Counted from the first letter of the stretch, positions 6,241 through 13,579 are shown. The stretch: 18,135 nucleotides of DNA from Clostridiaceae bacterium (GCA_016292785.1 JAEDFL010000036.1:1-18135), one strand, 5' to 3'. The notes: generated from the letters alone by a model not told the origin. Translations and numbers: made by a program.

Positions 6241-7035
6241 ATGAAAAAAATTATTGCGATTACCCTCGCCGTGCTTATGGCAGTTATGACATTTGCCTTT
6301 GCAGGCTGCGGCGACAAGAAAACAACAGACAGCGATCTTGCTTATGTTCAGGATAAGGGCACACTTGTTGTCGGCATCACCGACTTTGAGCCGATGGATT
6401 ACAAGGTCAAGGGCAGCGACGAGTGGGTCGGCTTTGACGCAGATATGGCAAAGGCTTTTGCAAAGAGCCTCGGCGTTGAAGTTCAGTTCGTTGAAATCGA
6501 ATGGGACAACAAGATCATGGAGATCAACAACAAGTCCATCGACTGCGTATGGAACGGAATGACTCTCGTTGACGAGGTTACCTCCGCAATGTCCTGCTCC
6601 ACTCCCTACTGCAACAACGCTCAGGTAGTTGTCGTTAAGAAAGACGTTGCAGACAAGTACACCACCGTTGATGCTTGCAAGTCACTCAACTTTGCCGTTG
6701 AAGCAGGTTCTGCAGGTATGAAAATGGCAAAGGCAAACGGCTATAAGTTCACCGAGGTCAAGGATCAGGCAACAGCTCTTACAGAGGTTTCATCAGGCAC
6801 CTGTGATGCGGCTATCATCGACAAGCTTATGGCAGGCGCAATGGTAGGCGAAGGCACTTCAAACGCAGGTCTCACCTACACCATCGACCTCAACTCAGAG
6901 AAATACGGTGTTGGCTTCCGCAAGGGCAGCGACCTCACCGAGAAGCTCAACGAGTTCTTCAAGGCTTCTCTTGCCGACGGCTCAATGGAGCAGATCGCAG
7001 AGCAGTACGGTGTTCAGGCTGCACTCATCAAATAA
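6241..7035 (+). CDS. Amino acid ABC transporter substrate-binding lipoprotein
   Basis: A 264-residue extracytoplasmic solute-binding protein of the SBP_bac_3 family (polar amino acids and opines). A lipoprotein signal peptide ends at the lipobox FAGC, with lipidated C23, so the mature protein is tethered to the outer face of the membrane. The family pattern is visible: GTLVVGITDFEPMDYK, then WVGFDADMAKAFAKSLGV, VEIEWDNKI and a C-terminal AEQYGVQ segment. The start is 6241, since GGAGG ends nine bases before it; an in-frame ATG at 6232 overlaps that site. It is followed by a terminator-like hairpin and then by permease and ATPase genes. Exact amino acid specificity is not readable. Confidence 0.94.
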   Translation: MKKIIAITLAVLMAVMTFAFAGCGDKKTTDSDLAYVQDKGTLVVGITDFEPMDYKVKGSDEWVGFDADMAKAFAKSLGVEVQFVEIEWDNKIMEINNKSIDCVWNGMTLVDEVTSAMSCSTPYCNNAQVVVVKKDVADKYTTVDACKSLNFAVEAGSAGMKMAKANGYKFTEVKDQATALTEVSSGTCDAAIIDKLMAGAMVGEGTSNAGLTYTIDLNSEKYGVGFRKGSDLTEKLNEFFKASLADGSMEQIAEQYGVQAALIK

Positions 7036-7064
7036 TCAGACTACAAAATAATATTATACCGCAC

Positions 7065-7096
7065 AAACAGAGAGCATGAATAATGTTCTCTGTTTT
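7065..7096 (+). terminator. Intercistronic hairpin (partial terminator or mRNA stabiliser)
   Basis: A 13-bp stem with one G-U pair (7065-7077 with 7083-7095), loop GAATA, ending in TTTT. It lies between the binding-protein gene and the permease gene. Such hairpins often let a binding protein be made in excess of its membrane partners. The permease has no evident promoter after it, so read-through is expected. Confidence 0.7.
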
Positions 7097-7116
7097 GGTG
7101 CAAAAAGGATGTTTTT

Positions 7117-7806
7117 ATGTCACAGTTTATCGAACAGTTTCCCACCGTCTTTCAGGCTCTCAACATAGGATTTTTGCAGACGGTAAAATTGTTTTTAGTC
7201 ACCCTTGTCGGCGCATTGCCGCTCGGACTTATTATTTCGTTCGGCTCGATGTCAAAATTCAAGCCGCTGAGCAGTCTTGTCAAAACAATAGTCTGGATCT
7301 TCCGAGGCTCCCCTCTTATGATTCAGATGCTCATAATCTACTATATGCCCGGTCTTGTCTTTCACAATCCTATCTGGGGCGGCGGCGAGGACGGCAGATT
7401 TACCGCTGCGGCTGTCGCTTTCATACTCAACTATGCCTGCTATTTCTCGGAGATTTACCGAGGTGGTATTGAGGGCGTTCCGGTAGGACAGCAGGAAGCC
7501 GGACAGGTTCTCGGCATGACGAAATCCGAGATATTCTTCAAGGTCACGCTTCTGCAAATGGTTAAGCGCATAGTTCCTCCTATGTCGAATGAGATCATAA
7601 CTCTCGTAAAAGACACCTCCCTTGCCCGTATCATCGCCCTGCAGGAAATCATCTGGGCAGGTCAGGCTTTCCTAAAAGGCTCATACGGAATTTCAGGACA
7701 GATCTGGCCGCTGTTCTTCACCGCCGTTTACTATCTCGTATTCTGCGGCGTACTCACAATTCTTTTCGGCAAGCTTGAAAAGAAGCTTGATTACTTCAAG
7801 ATTTAA
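7117..7806 (+). CDS. Amino acid ABC transporter permease (HisMQ family)
   Basis: A 229-residue membrane permease of the polar amino acid uptake family, about five transmembrane helices. The family motif FRGSPLMIQ is at 62-70. The cytoplasmic EAA loop that docks on the ATPase is at about 116-140 (RGGIEGVPVGQQEAGQVLGM). Usual length for the family. It lies between the binding-protein gene and the ATPase gene, 13 bp from the latter. AAAGGA precedes the start. A single permease gene implies a homodimeric channel. Confidence 0.94.
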   Translation: MSQFIEQFPTVFQALNIGFLQTVKLFLVTLVGALPLGLIISFGSMSKFKPLSSLVKTIVWIFRGSPLMIQMLIIYYMPGLVFHNPIWGGGEDGRFTAAAVAFILNYACYFSEIYRGGIEGVPVGQQEAGQVLGMTKSEIFFKVTLLQMVKRIVPPMSNEIITLVKDTSLARIIALQEIIWAGQAFLKGSYGISGQIWPLFFTAVYYLVFCGVLTILFGKLEKKLDYFKI

Positions 7807-7819
7807 GGAGGACTTTATA

Positions 7820-8602
7820 ATGGCGATACTCGAAGTAAAAAACTTGACCAAAAGCTTCGGCGCAACCGAAGTCCTCAAGGGAATTACATTTGAGCTTGAG
7901 GAGGGAAAGGTTCTCTCTGTCATCGGCTCATCGGGAAGCGGAAAAACAACGCTTCTGCGCTGTATCAACGGACTTGAAACAGCCACGTCGGGCAAAATCA
8001 CCGTCAACTCCCAGACCGTTTTTGACAGCGATATAACCGATAAAAAAGAGATTAAGGCTCTCGGTAAAAACCGTCAGAACATCGGACTTGTGTTCCAGCA
8101 GTTCAATCTTTTTCCGCAGTACACAGCCCTCGGAAACGTCACCCTTGCGATGAAGCTTGCGGCAAAAAGACGTCCCGACTACAAGCAGAAAAAGAAAGAG
8201 CTTCTTGAAGAAATAGACAGGACAGCAAAATATTTCCTGGGAAAAGTCGGACTGTCCGACAAGCTGGATTTCTATCCCTGCCAGCTTTCCGGCGGTCAGC
8301 AGCAGAGGGTTTCGATTGCCCGTGCCCTTGCGCTCAACCCGAAAATACTGTTCTTTGATGAGCCGACCTCTGCTCTCGATCCCGAGCTTACGGGAGAGAT
8401 ACTCAAGACGATACGTCAGCTTGCCGAGGACAGGATGACAATGGTTATCGTAACCCACGAAATGAACTTCGCAAAGGATGTTTCCGATGAGGTCATTTTT
8501 ATGGACAACGGCGTTATTGCAGAAATGGGAAGTCCCGAAGATGTTCTCGTCAATCCTAAGAACGAGAGAACAAGAGCCTTCCTCAACACATATCAGAAAT
8601 AA
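7820..8602 (+). CDS. Amino acid ABC transporter ATP-binding protein (GlnQ/HisP type)
   Basis: A 260-residue ABC ATPase. Walker A GSSGSGKT (36-43), Q-loop VFQQFNLFPQ with Q93, signature LSGGQ (156-160), Walker B ILFFDE (176-181), D-loop SALD and switch H213 (VTHEM). The family resemblance is to GlnQ/HisP-type polar amino acid importers; a charged insertion at about 114-137 slightly lengthens the helical subdomain. The start at 7820 is fixed by AAGGAGG nine bases upstream; an in-frame upstream codon lies inside the permease gene. It energises the transporter formed with the two upstream products. Confidence 0.95.
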   Translation: MAILEVKNLTKSFGATEVLKGITFELEEGKVLSVIGSSGSGKTTLLRCINGLETATSGKITVNSQTVFDSDITDKKEIKALGKNRQNIGLVFQQFNLFPQYTALGNVTLAMKLAAKRRPDYKQKKKELLEEIDRTAKYFLGKVGLSDKLDFYPCQLSGGQQQRVSIARALALNPKILFFDEPTSALDPELTGEILKTIRQLAEDRMTMVIVTHEMNFAKDVSDEVIFMDNGVIAEMGSPEDVLVNPKNERTRAFLNTYQK

Positions 8603-8615
8603 GGGGGACATCACA

Positions 8616-10169
8616 ATGAAAAAGACAGTTAAAGCTCTCATCAGCCTTCTGCTCTGCCTGACGGTTGCGTTTTGCTCCGTCCTCCCCTCCTTTGCCTTTG
8701 AGCCTAAAACGGCTTTAATAGTCGTCAGCGGAATGAACACCTTTCCACTCTACCTCGACTCGGAAAAGGCATACCCGACACCAACAAAGACGATAGCCAA
8801 GGCGGCGGCAAAAATCCTTCTTCCTCTTGTCGGCTTCTTTACCGATAAGGACTATGATAAGCTCGGCGACGCACTTTTTCCTGCAGTATCCGAAGCCTTT
8901 GACGCAATCTCCTGCAACACCGACGGCAGTTCAAAATACGATGTCACGACCGACGTTTTCCCTTTGAGCGCAGGTAATTATCCCGAAAGCTTCGCCGAGG
9001 AAACAAAGGACGAAGCCGGAATAGTCAAGGCAGGAATGGACGCTTTCGGAGAGGACAACACCTATTTTTTTAACTACGATTGGCGGCTTGATCCCTTAAA
9101 GCATGCCGATGATTTGAACAAATTCATCAAAAACGTTAAAGCTCAGACAAAGTGCGACAGAGTTGCGCTCGCCGCTTTTAGCATGGGCGGAACGGTCACA
9201 TGCTCATATCTCTACAAATACGGAAGCTCGGACGTTGATAGCGTCTCCCTCTGCTCAACCGCTTTTCAAGGAACATCATGTATGGGCTCAATGTTCAGCG
9301 GTGATTTGGAAATTGGCACCTACGGACTTATCCGCAGAATGGCTCAGCTCACACGAAACGATTTCCTTGACGAGCTGATAATGTTCCTGAATGACGGACT
9401 TGACGCCTACGGTATCGACGATGCGGTTGACGGCTTTATCAACACGCTGATCGAAAATCTCAGCGACCGACTTTATCGGGAGCTGATAATTCCCGTGTTC
9501 GGCTATATGCCCGGTCTGTGGGCATTGGTTGAAGACGAGAAGTTTGAAGAAGCTAAGGAATTTATGCTCGGCAACGCCGATCCCGCATTGATAAAAACGA
9601 TTGACGAGTACCACTACAATGTTCAAAGCAAGGCTTACGACATTCTCAAAGCCGCCGAAAGCGACACGAGTATTTACATAACAGCTCAGTACAATATGCA
9701 GGGACTTCCTGTTTCGGAAACATCGACAAACTCAAACAACGATTTTCTGATTGATGTGAACTACGCTTCAGGCGGTGCTGTCTGCTCAAAGCTCGGAGAA
9801 ACTTTACCCGACAGCTACGTTCAGGCAAAGAACTGCGGTCACGACCACCTGAGCGCAGACGGTCAGATAGACGCTTCAACCTGTATGTTCCCCGAACAGA
9901 CCTGGTTCATCAGAGATATGGCTCACGTTGACTATCCTGTCGGAGAGCCTGCCGATTTCATTATTTGGCTCGCCGCTTCCGACCAACAGCTCACCGTCCA
10001 AGACAGCGAAAAATATCCGCAGTTTATGAAATATGACAGCTCGGAGAACACACTCTCCCCTGTTATGCCTGAGCTTCTGAAGCCTACCGTGGTTGAATAC
10101 ATATTCGCTTTTCTGTCGAAGCTCGTTTCACTTTCCGCAAAGATTTTTTCCGGAATAATCAAAATGTAA
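8616..10169 (+). CDS. Secreted alpha/beta hydrolase, LCAT/lipase-like
   Basis: A 517-residue exported protein with a typical Sec signal peptide (about 1-27, cleavage near SFA-FEP). The fold signs are IVVSGMNTFPLY near the N-terminus, NYDWRLDP (153-160) and the nucleophile elbow AAFSMGGT with candidate Ser189. The elbow reads AxSxG rather than GxSxG, as in some Bacillus lipases, and the DWRL segment before it recalls the lecithin:cholesterol acyltransferase branch. The catalytic His may be in the late DMAHVDYP segment; the acid is not assigned. It begins 13 bp after the ATPase gene with AAGGGGG as ribosome binding site, so it is probably co-transcribed with the amino acid transporter. The start was chosen for that site and the signal peptide. 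Lipase, acyltransferase or another esterase are all possible. Confidence 0.85.
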   Translation: MKKTVKALISLLLCLTVAFCSVLPSFAFEPKTALIVVSGMNTFPLYLDSEKAYPTPTKTIAKAAAKILLPLVGFFTDKDYDKLGDALFPAVSEAFDAISCNTDGSSKYDVTTDVFPLSAGNYPESFAEETKDEAGIVKAGMDAFGEDNTYFFNYDWRLDPLKHADDLNKFIKNVKAQTKCDRVALAAFSMGGTVTCSYLYKYGSSDVDSVSLCSTAFQGTSCMGSMFSGDLEIGTYGLIRRMAQLTRNDFLDELIMFLNDGLDAYGIDDAVDGFINTLIENLSDRLYRELIIPVFGYMPGLWALVEDEKFEEAKEFMLGNADPALIKTIDEYHYNVQSKAYDILKAAESDTSIYITAQYNMQGLPVSETSTNSNNDFLIDVNYASGGAVCSKLGETLPDSYVQAKNCGHDHLSADGQIDASTCMFPEQTWFIRDMAHVDYPVGEPADFIIWLAASDQQLTVQDSEKYPQFMKYDSSENTLSPVMPELLKPTVVEYIFAFLSKLVSLSAKIFSGIIKM

Positions 10170-10193
10170 CTATAAAAAACAAATATCTTAAAA

Positions 10194-10240
10194 ACGACTG
10201 CAAGCTTATCCCCTTTGGATTACTTGCAGTCGTCGTTGTT
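10194..10240 (+). terminator. Terminator after the secreted hydrolase gene
   Basis: An 11-bp perfect stem, ACGACTGCAAG (10194-10204) with CTTGCAGTCGT (10223-10233), containing an inner ATCC/GGAT pairing. A moderately T-rich CGTTGTTTAT tract follows. Confidence 0.7.
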
Positions 10241-10280
10241 TATGTGAAATATAATATATTGATTTTTCTAATACAATAAA

Positions 10281-10309
10281 AAGATTTTGAAAGCTCGAAG
10301 CTTTATCTT
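10281..10309 (-). terminator. Terminator of the GNAT-EamA operon
   Basis: AAAGCT-CGA-AGCTTT (10290-10304), extended by AAGAT/ATCTT (10281-10285 and 10305-10309) with a TTTG bulge. On the minus strand a TCTTTTTATT tract follows the core hairpin, so it suits the EamA gene ending at 10345. Confidence 0.65.
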
Positions 10310-10350
10310 CTAAAGTCTAACATCTAATCTCTAACGTCTTATGTCTATTT
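10309..10350. repeat. Degenerate 7-bp tandem repeat (TCTAANN, six copies)
   Basis: Successive heptamers on the plus strand: TCTAAAG, TCTAACA, TCTAATC, TCTAACG, TCTTATG, TCTATTT. On the minus strand this is NNTTAGA. It starts next to a hairpin and runs into the last codons of the EamA gene (stop at 10345-10347), so the last unit overlaps coding DNA. Confidence 0.6.
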
Positions 10351-11211
10351 TGCCAGCATAAGCAAGGTTCCGCCGACGGTCAGGATAAGTCCGAGAGCGG
10401 TTTTTTTCGAGAGCTTCTCGTGAAAGACTATGTAAGAAAACAGAATTGTAACAAGTATGCTGAGCTTGTCGATCGGAACAACCACGCTTGCAGGTCCGTC
10501 CTGAAGAGCCTTGTAGTAACAAATCCATGAGCCGCCCGTCGCAACTCCAGAAAGACATATGAACACAAGCTCCTTTTTCGGTATGCCTCCGAGTTCCTTT
10601 CCCTTGCCGCTGACAAACACCATCATCCACGACATAATCAGCACAACTCCCGACCTGATCGCCGTTCCGAGATTGGATTCAACGCCCGAAATACCGATCT
10701 TACCGAGTATCGAAGTCAGGCTCGCAAAAACAGCCGAGCCGAACGCATAAAATATCCACCGCCTGTTTTTCGGAACATCGCTTTTTTGAACGTCCTTTTT
10801 CTCAATCATAAGGAATGTTCCGACAGCGATCAGCGTTATACCGATTCCGCTGAAAAGAGTAATCCCCTCCCCAAGCAGAAAGGCGGCAAGCAGTATTGTC
10901 AGCACCGTGCTCGACTTGTCGATCGGCACGACCTTGTTGATGTCGCCGAGCTGTAACGCCTTGAAATAGCAAAGCCAGCTTGCACCCGTTGCGATTCCCG
11001 AAAGCACAAGGAAAATCAATGTGTGCAGAGATATCGAGGTTATTTCCCCTGCAGAGCCGACGGCAAAAACCATCAGCCACGAAAAAGCAAGCACAACAAC
11101 CGTCCTGATCGCCGTTGCAACGGTAGAGTCGGTCTTTTTAATTCCGCACTTTGCAAGAATCGAGGTAAGTCCTGCAAAAAGAGCCGACGCAAAAGCAAAA
11201 AAAATCCACAT
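10345..11211 (-). CDS. EamA-family (DMT superfamily) transporter
   Basis: A 288-residue polytopic membrane protein with two EamA halves, about ten helices. The internal duplication is plain: FAFASALFAGLTSILAKCGI near residue 4 matches FYAFGSAVFASLTSILGKIG near 153, and a conserved W-x-CYxKALQ-x-G followed by VVPIDK occurs in both halves. The family exports or imports metabolites such as amino acids or sugars; substrate unknown. GGAG lies upstream at proper spacing. It follows the GNAT gene by 21 bp in the same direction, so both are likely one operon. The stop codon lies in a 7-bp tandem repeat, with a terminator just beyond. Confidence 0.9.
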   Translation of the reverse strand: MWIFFAFASALFAGLTSILAKCGIKKTDSTVATAIRTVVVLAFSWLMVFAVGSAGEITSISLHTLIFLVLSGIATGASWLCYFKALQLGDINKVVPIDKSSTVLTILLAAFLLGEGITLFSGIGITLIAVGTFLMIEKKDVQKSDVPKNRRWIFYAFGSAVFASLTSILGKIGISGVESNLGTAIRSGVVLIMSWMMVFVSGKGKELGGIPKKELVFICLSGVATGGSWICYYKALQDGPASVVVPIDKLSILVTILFSYIVFHEKLSKKTALGLILTVGGTLLMLAK

Positions 11212-11232
11212 TCAGAACATCTCCAAAACAAT

Positions 11233-11712
11233 TTATTCGGCAAGCTCCGACAAGGTTTTTCCCGTGACACGGTAGGTTGTCCAGTCCGAAAGAGGCTGTG
11301 CGCCGAGGGACAGATAAAAATCAATGCTCGGCTTGTTCCAATCAAGACAGCACCACTCAAGTCTGCCGCATCCTCGTTCAACCGCAATCGCCGCAAGCTT
11401 TTTCAGCAGAGCCTTTCCGTAACCCTTGCCCCTGTATTCGGGCAGGACAAAAAGATCTTCAAGATATATTCCCGCTCTGCCGAGAAAGGTCGAAAAATTG
11501 TGAAAGAAAAGCGCAAAGCCAACCGCCTTTTCTCCCTCAAGTGCAAAGATGACCTCGGCTTTCTGCTTATCGAATATCCATTCCTCAAGCGTTTTTTCAT
11601 CAGCGACAACCTCGTCCGACATCTTCTCATATTCGGCAAGACCTCTGATGAAATTCAAAATCAATGGAATATCGCTTCTCTTTGCAAATCTGAATTTAAC
11701 TTCCGTGTTCAT
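11233..11712 (-). CDS. GNAT-family N-acetyltransferase (diamine/spermidine acetyltransferase-like)
   Basis: A 159-residue GNAT enzyme using acetyl-CoA. The pyrophosphate-binding motif is P91-EYRGKGYGKAL, preceded by the beta-4 strand IYLEDLFV. The segment LEWCCLDWNKPSIDFYLSLGA after it is characteristic of the SSAT2/thialysine branch, so a diamine or small amine substrate is plausible. The start is at 11712, where GGAGGT sits six bases upstream. It is first in an operon with an EamA transporter; acetylation followed by export of the same compound is possible but unproven. Confidence 0.9.
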   Translation of the reverse strand: MNTEVKFRFAKRSDIPLILNFIRGLAEYEKMSDEVVADEKTLEEWIFDKQKAEVIFALEGEKAVGFALFFHNFSTFLGRAGIYLEDLFVLPEYRGKGYGKALLKKLAAIAVERGCGRLEWCCLDWNKPSIDFYLSLGAQPLSDWTTYRVTGKTLSELAE

Positions 11713-11732
11713 TTTATACCTCCGCAGACAAA

Positions 11733-11756
11733 AGGGCAATCCGTCCGGACTGCCCT
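11733..11756 (-). terminator. Terminator-like hairpin just upstream of the GNAT gene
   Basis: On the minus strand, AGGGCAGTCC pairs with GGATTGCCCT (one G-U pair, loop GGAC) and is followed by TTTTGTC, only about 20 nt before the start codon. It could end read-through from the surface operon or act as an attenuator or 5' stabiliser. Confidence 0.6.
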
Positions 11757-11763
11757 GATAATA

Positions 11764-11792
11764 ATTGTACCGTATGTGCGTGACCGATTAAA
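11764..11792 (-). promoter_or_regulatory. Candidate promoter of the GNAT-EamA operon
   Basis: Minus strand: TTTAAT (11792-11787), 17-bp spacer, TACAAT (11769-11764). The predicted start near 11757 coincides with the foot of the hairpin at 11733-11756. The -35 box is weak. Confidence 0.45.
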
Positions 11793-11886
11793 ATCATCAC
11801 AGCTTTATGCCATATACAGTTTACCATATTCGTATTCAAAAATCAATAAGCCGAAACCGTTTTTTGCGGCTTGGTCAGAAGAAAAC

Positions 11887-11919
11887 CCTCCTGTCAGATA
11901 TATTGAACCTGACAAGAGG
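11887..11919 (-). terminator. Terminator of the surface-protein operon
   Basis: On the minus strand, CCTCTTGTCAG pairs with CTGACAGGAGG (one G-U), loop of 11 nt, followed by GTTTTCTTCTG. It lies 30 bp beyond the stop codon of the small wall-anchored protein gene. Confidence 0.75.
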
Positions 11920-11949
11920 ATAGATTGATAATCTGCAAATATATACTTT

Positions 11950-12258
11950 TTATGTTTTGATCCGGAATAAATTTTTCTTTCTTCCGTACACAACCGTGAC
12001 AGTCAGCATAACACTACTGACTAACAGTAAAAACAGCCAGATAATCAAGCTGCCGTTGTCGCCTGTCTTAGGTGGGCTCGGCTTTACATCGGCCTGCGGC
12101 GGCGATGTGGTTTCCTCAGCAGGTGCTTCAATATGCGCGCGTACCGACATACTGTCCTGAGTTTCCAAAGCCAAAGCGTGTATAGGCGTAAATACACCGA
12201 CAAAAAACACAAAAATAAGCATCAAGCATAAAAACTTATTCAGACTTATCTTTTTCAT
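11950..12258 (-). CDS. Small secreted protein with a PPKTG sortase-type anchor
   Basis: A 102-residue exported protein: a signal peptide (about 1-31), a proline-rich spacer (PPQADVKPSPP) and a sorting signal made of PPKTGD (62-67), a hydrophobic helix (70-90) and a basic tail (GRKKNLFRIK). The pattern equals LPXTG with Pro in place of the first Leu, so recognition by a housekeeping or special sortase is inferred. The mature, exposed part would be only about 35 residues. The ribosome binding site is poor (no clear AGGAGG before 12258), suggesting low or coupled translation. It is last in the operon with the secreted protein at 12300-12926. A small LPXTG protein of about this size is a known component of WxL surface loci. 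Confidence 0.75.
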   Translation of the reverse strand: MKKISLNKFLCLMLIFVFFVGVFTPIHALALETQDSMSVRAHIEAPAEETTSPPQADVKPSPPKTGDNGSLIIWLFLLLVSSVMLTVTVVYGRKKNLFRIKT

Positions 12259-12299
12259 TTCAGATAAAAATGTTATAAATTCAATTTAAATACAACAGA

Positions 12300-12926
12300 T
12301 CAGCCGCGCTCAAATAATGCAGTATGGAATGTAATTGTACCGCTGTATTCACCTGCAATATCAGAAACAGTCTTTCCGTAAAGAGCGTTCTGGTTCAATG
12401 CAAGCGTCACAGGCTGTGTATTACCCTGACTGCCGTAAACGAATGAGCAGAGATGATAACCGTATGTTCCCGGCTCAGCAGTTACATTTATAGCTTCGTA
12501 AGAGCCGACATTTTCCTCGTTTACAGGAGTGTCATAAACATCATACTGCAGGGTTAACGGTGTCTCTATTCCGGTATTGTCTGTGTTTTGAGTAATGTAG
12601 AACTGACCGTCGGTCGAGGAGCTGTCCTTCATATAAACGGTTACTCCCTGGTTGTTTTTAACGTTGAGCTCTGTTGCTTCAACATTAAATTCAAAAAATG
12701 CGTAGTGGTCGGTGTCGGTGTTTTCGGGCTGAGTGAGAGCTCCGAAATCTGCTGTGCTGGGGATCGTGATAACATAGGATACCGAACCCGGATCAACAAT
12801 ATTGGCCTTAACCACGGTATCACCGAAAACGGACACATCACTGATTGTTGCAGCCGATACCGAAAGAGCCGCACTTGATGCGATTATTCCTGCAAGTAAT
12901 ACAGAAATGATTCTTTTTGCTTTCAT
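12300..12926 (-). CDS. Secreted beta-rich surface protein, WxL-like in outline
   Basis: A 208-residue exported protein: signal peptide about 1-26 with cleavage after VSA, then a beta-strand-rich domain. Segments such as VSYVITIPSTADFGAL and the C-terminal GEYSGTITFHTALFERG recall Gram-positive surface domains whose last strand reads GxYxGTLTWxL (WxL proteins). Here Phe replaces Trp and there is no tryptophan in the protein, so this is a resemblance and not a family assignment. The start at 12926 fits AAAGGA at normal spacing; an in-frame ATG three codons earlier is too close to it. Middle gene of a three-gene surface operon. No sortase signal, so it may bind peptidoglycan or its neighbours non-covalently. 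Confidence 0.7.
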   Translation of the reverse strand: MKAKRIISVLLAGIIASSAALSVSAATISDVSVFGDTVVKANIVDPGSVSYVITIPSTADFGALTQPENTDTDHYAFFEFNVEATELNVKNNQGVTVYMKDSSSTDGQFYITQNTDNTGIETPLTLQYDVYDTPVNEENVGSYEAINVTAEPGTYGYHLCSFVYGSQGNTQPVTLALNQNALYGKTVSDIAGEYSGTITFHTALFERG

Positions 12927-12973
12927 GGAAAACATCCTTTCAAATAATTTTATAAGAAAGCCTTACTGCGGCT

Positions 12974-13483
12974 TTACTTAACGATAAGTTTAAATTCCGA
13001 TTCGGCGGAATTAAGCGGAGAGTGGGATTCATCGAGAGTTACGCATTTATAATACACAACCGCTGTGTATTCTCCCCCCTTCAGAGTCTGATTAAGCGGA
13101 ATTTCCGTCAAGCCGTAGCCCGGTTTTAACAGTTCGGATTCATAAAGCACCGTACCGTCCTCAAGCTTTAAGGTTGCATAGAATCCGCAGTTGTTGGCCT
13201 TGGGGTTTCCGATGCTGAGAGAAAGGCTTGTGTCGCCCTCTTGCATTTCGGCTGTGCCGTAACCCGGGATCTGAATACCCTGACTCGGCGGAGAGGTTTT
13301 GTCCTCAAGACCTGTTTCCCAGCCGTCGGATATCACCCCGACAACGCCTTTGGTTTCTTCCGGCTTTCCGGCAAAGAAATTGTTATATACCAAACCGACG
13401 CCTATTCCAATGATCGCAACAGCAAGGATAACGATGATTGCGATCAATATATTTCTTTTTGATTTTTCTTTTATTCCGTTCAA
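12974..13483 (-). CDS. Membrane-anchored extracytoplasmic protein, unknown function
   Basis: A 169-residue protein with a short basic N-terminus, one transmembrane helix (11-36), a polar linker and an outside beta-rich domain (about 70-169) with motifs IPGYGTAEMQEGD, IGNPKANNCGFYATLKLEDG and LKPGYGLTEIPLNQTLKGGEY. Two cysteines, C99 and C147, could form a disulfide. I have a general recollection of similar domains beside Clostridial surface-protein genes but cannot name a family. It starts with TTG at 13483, supported by AGAAGG seven bases upstream. It is the first gene of the operon, 47 bp before the secreted protein gene, with promoter and regulator sites directly upstream. Confidence 0.75.
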   Translation of the reverse strand: MNGIKEKSKRNILIAIIVILAVAIIGIGVGLVYNNFFAGKPEETKGVVGVISDGWETGLEDKTSPPSQGIQIPGYGTAEMQEGDTSLSLSIGNPKANNCGFYATLKLEDGTVLYESELLKPGYGLTEIPLNQTLKGGEYTAVVYYKCVTLDESHSPLNSAESEFKLIVK

Positions 13484-13507
13484 CTGTATACCTTCTTTTT
13501 GTTTTAA

Positions 13508-13536
13508 ATTATATATATTATTTTAGTCAGTTTCAA
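13508..13536 (-). promoter_or_regulatory. Promoter of the surface-protein operon
   Basis: Minus strand: TTGAAA (13536-13531), 17-bp spacer, TATAAT (13513-13508). The predicted leader is about 18 nt. A second possible pair, TTGAAT with TAATAT, overlaps it ten bases upstream. Confidence 0.7.
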
Positions 13537-13549
13537 TATTCAATTCTCA

Positions 13550-13579
13550 AAACGACATTAAAACGGCTCGAAACGACAT
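13550..13579 (-). promoter_or_regulatory. Paired direct repeats, probable LytTR regulator binding sites
   Basis: Two exact copies of AAACGACAT (plus strand, 13550-13558 and 13571-13579) are 21 bp apart, two helical turns. This equals the spacing of paired 9-bp sites used by LytTR-domain regulators such as AgrA and VirR. They lie 13 and 34 bp upstream of the -35 box, the usual place for an activator. A LytTR protein gene lies immediately upstream. Confidence 0.65.

Noticed and set aside
11805..11993. Minus-strand 62-codon ORF between the wall-anchor gene and the GNAT gene
   Set aside because: It overlaps the end of the wall-anchor gene and reads through its terminator hairpin; no ribosome binding site or recognisable sequence.
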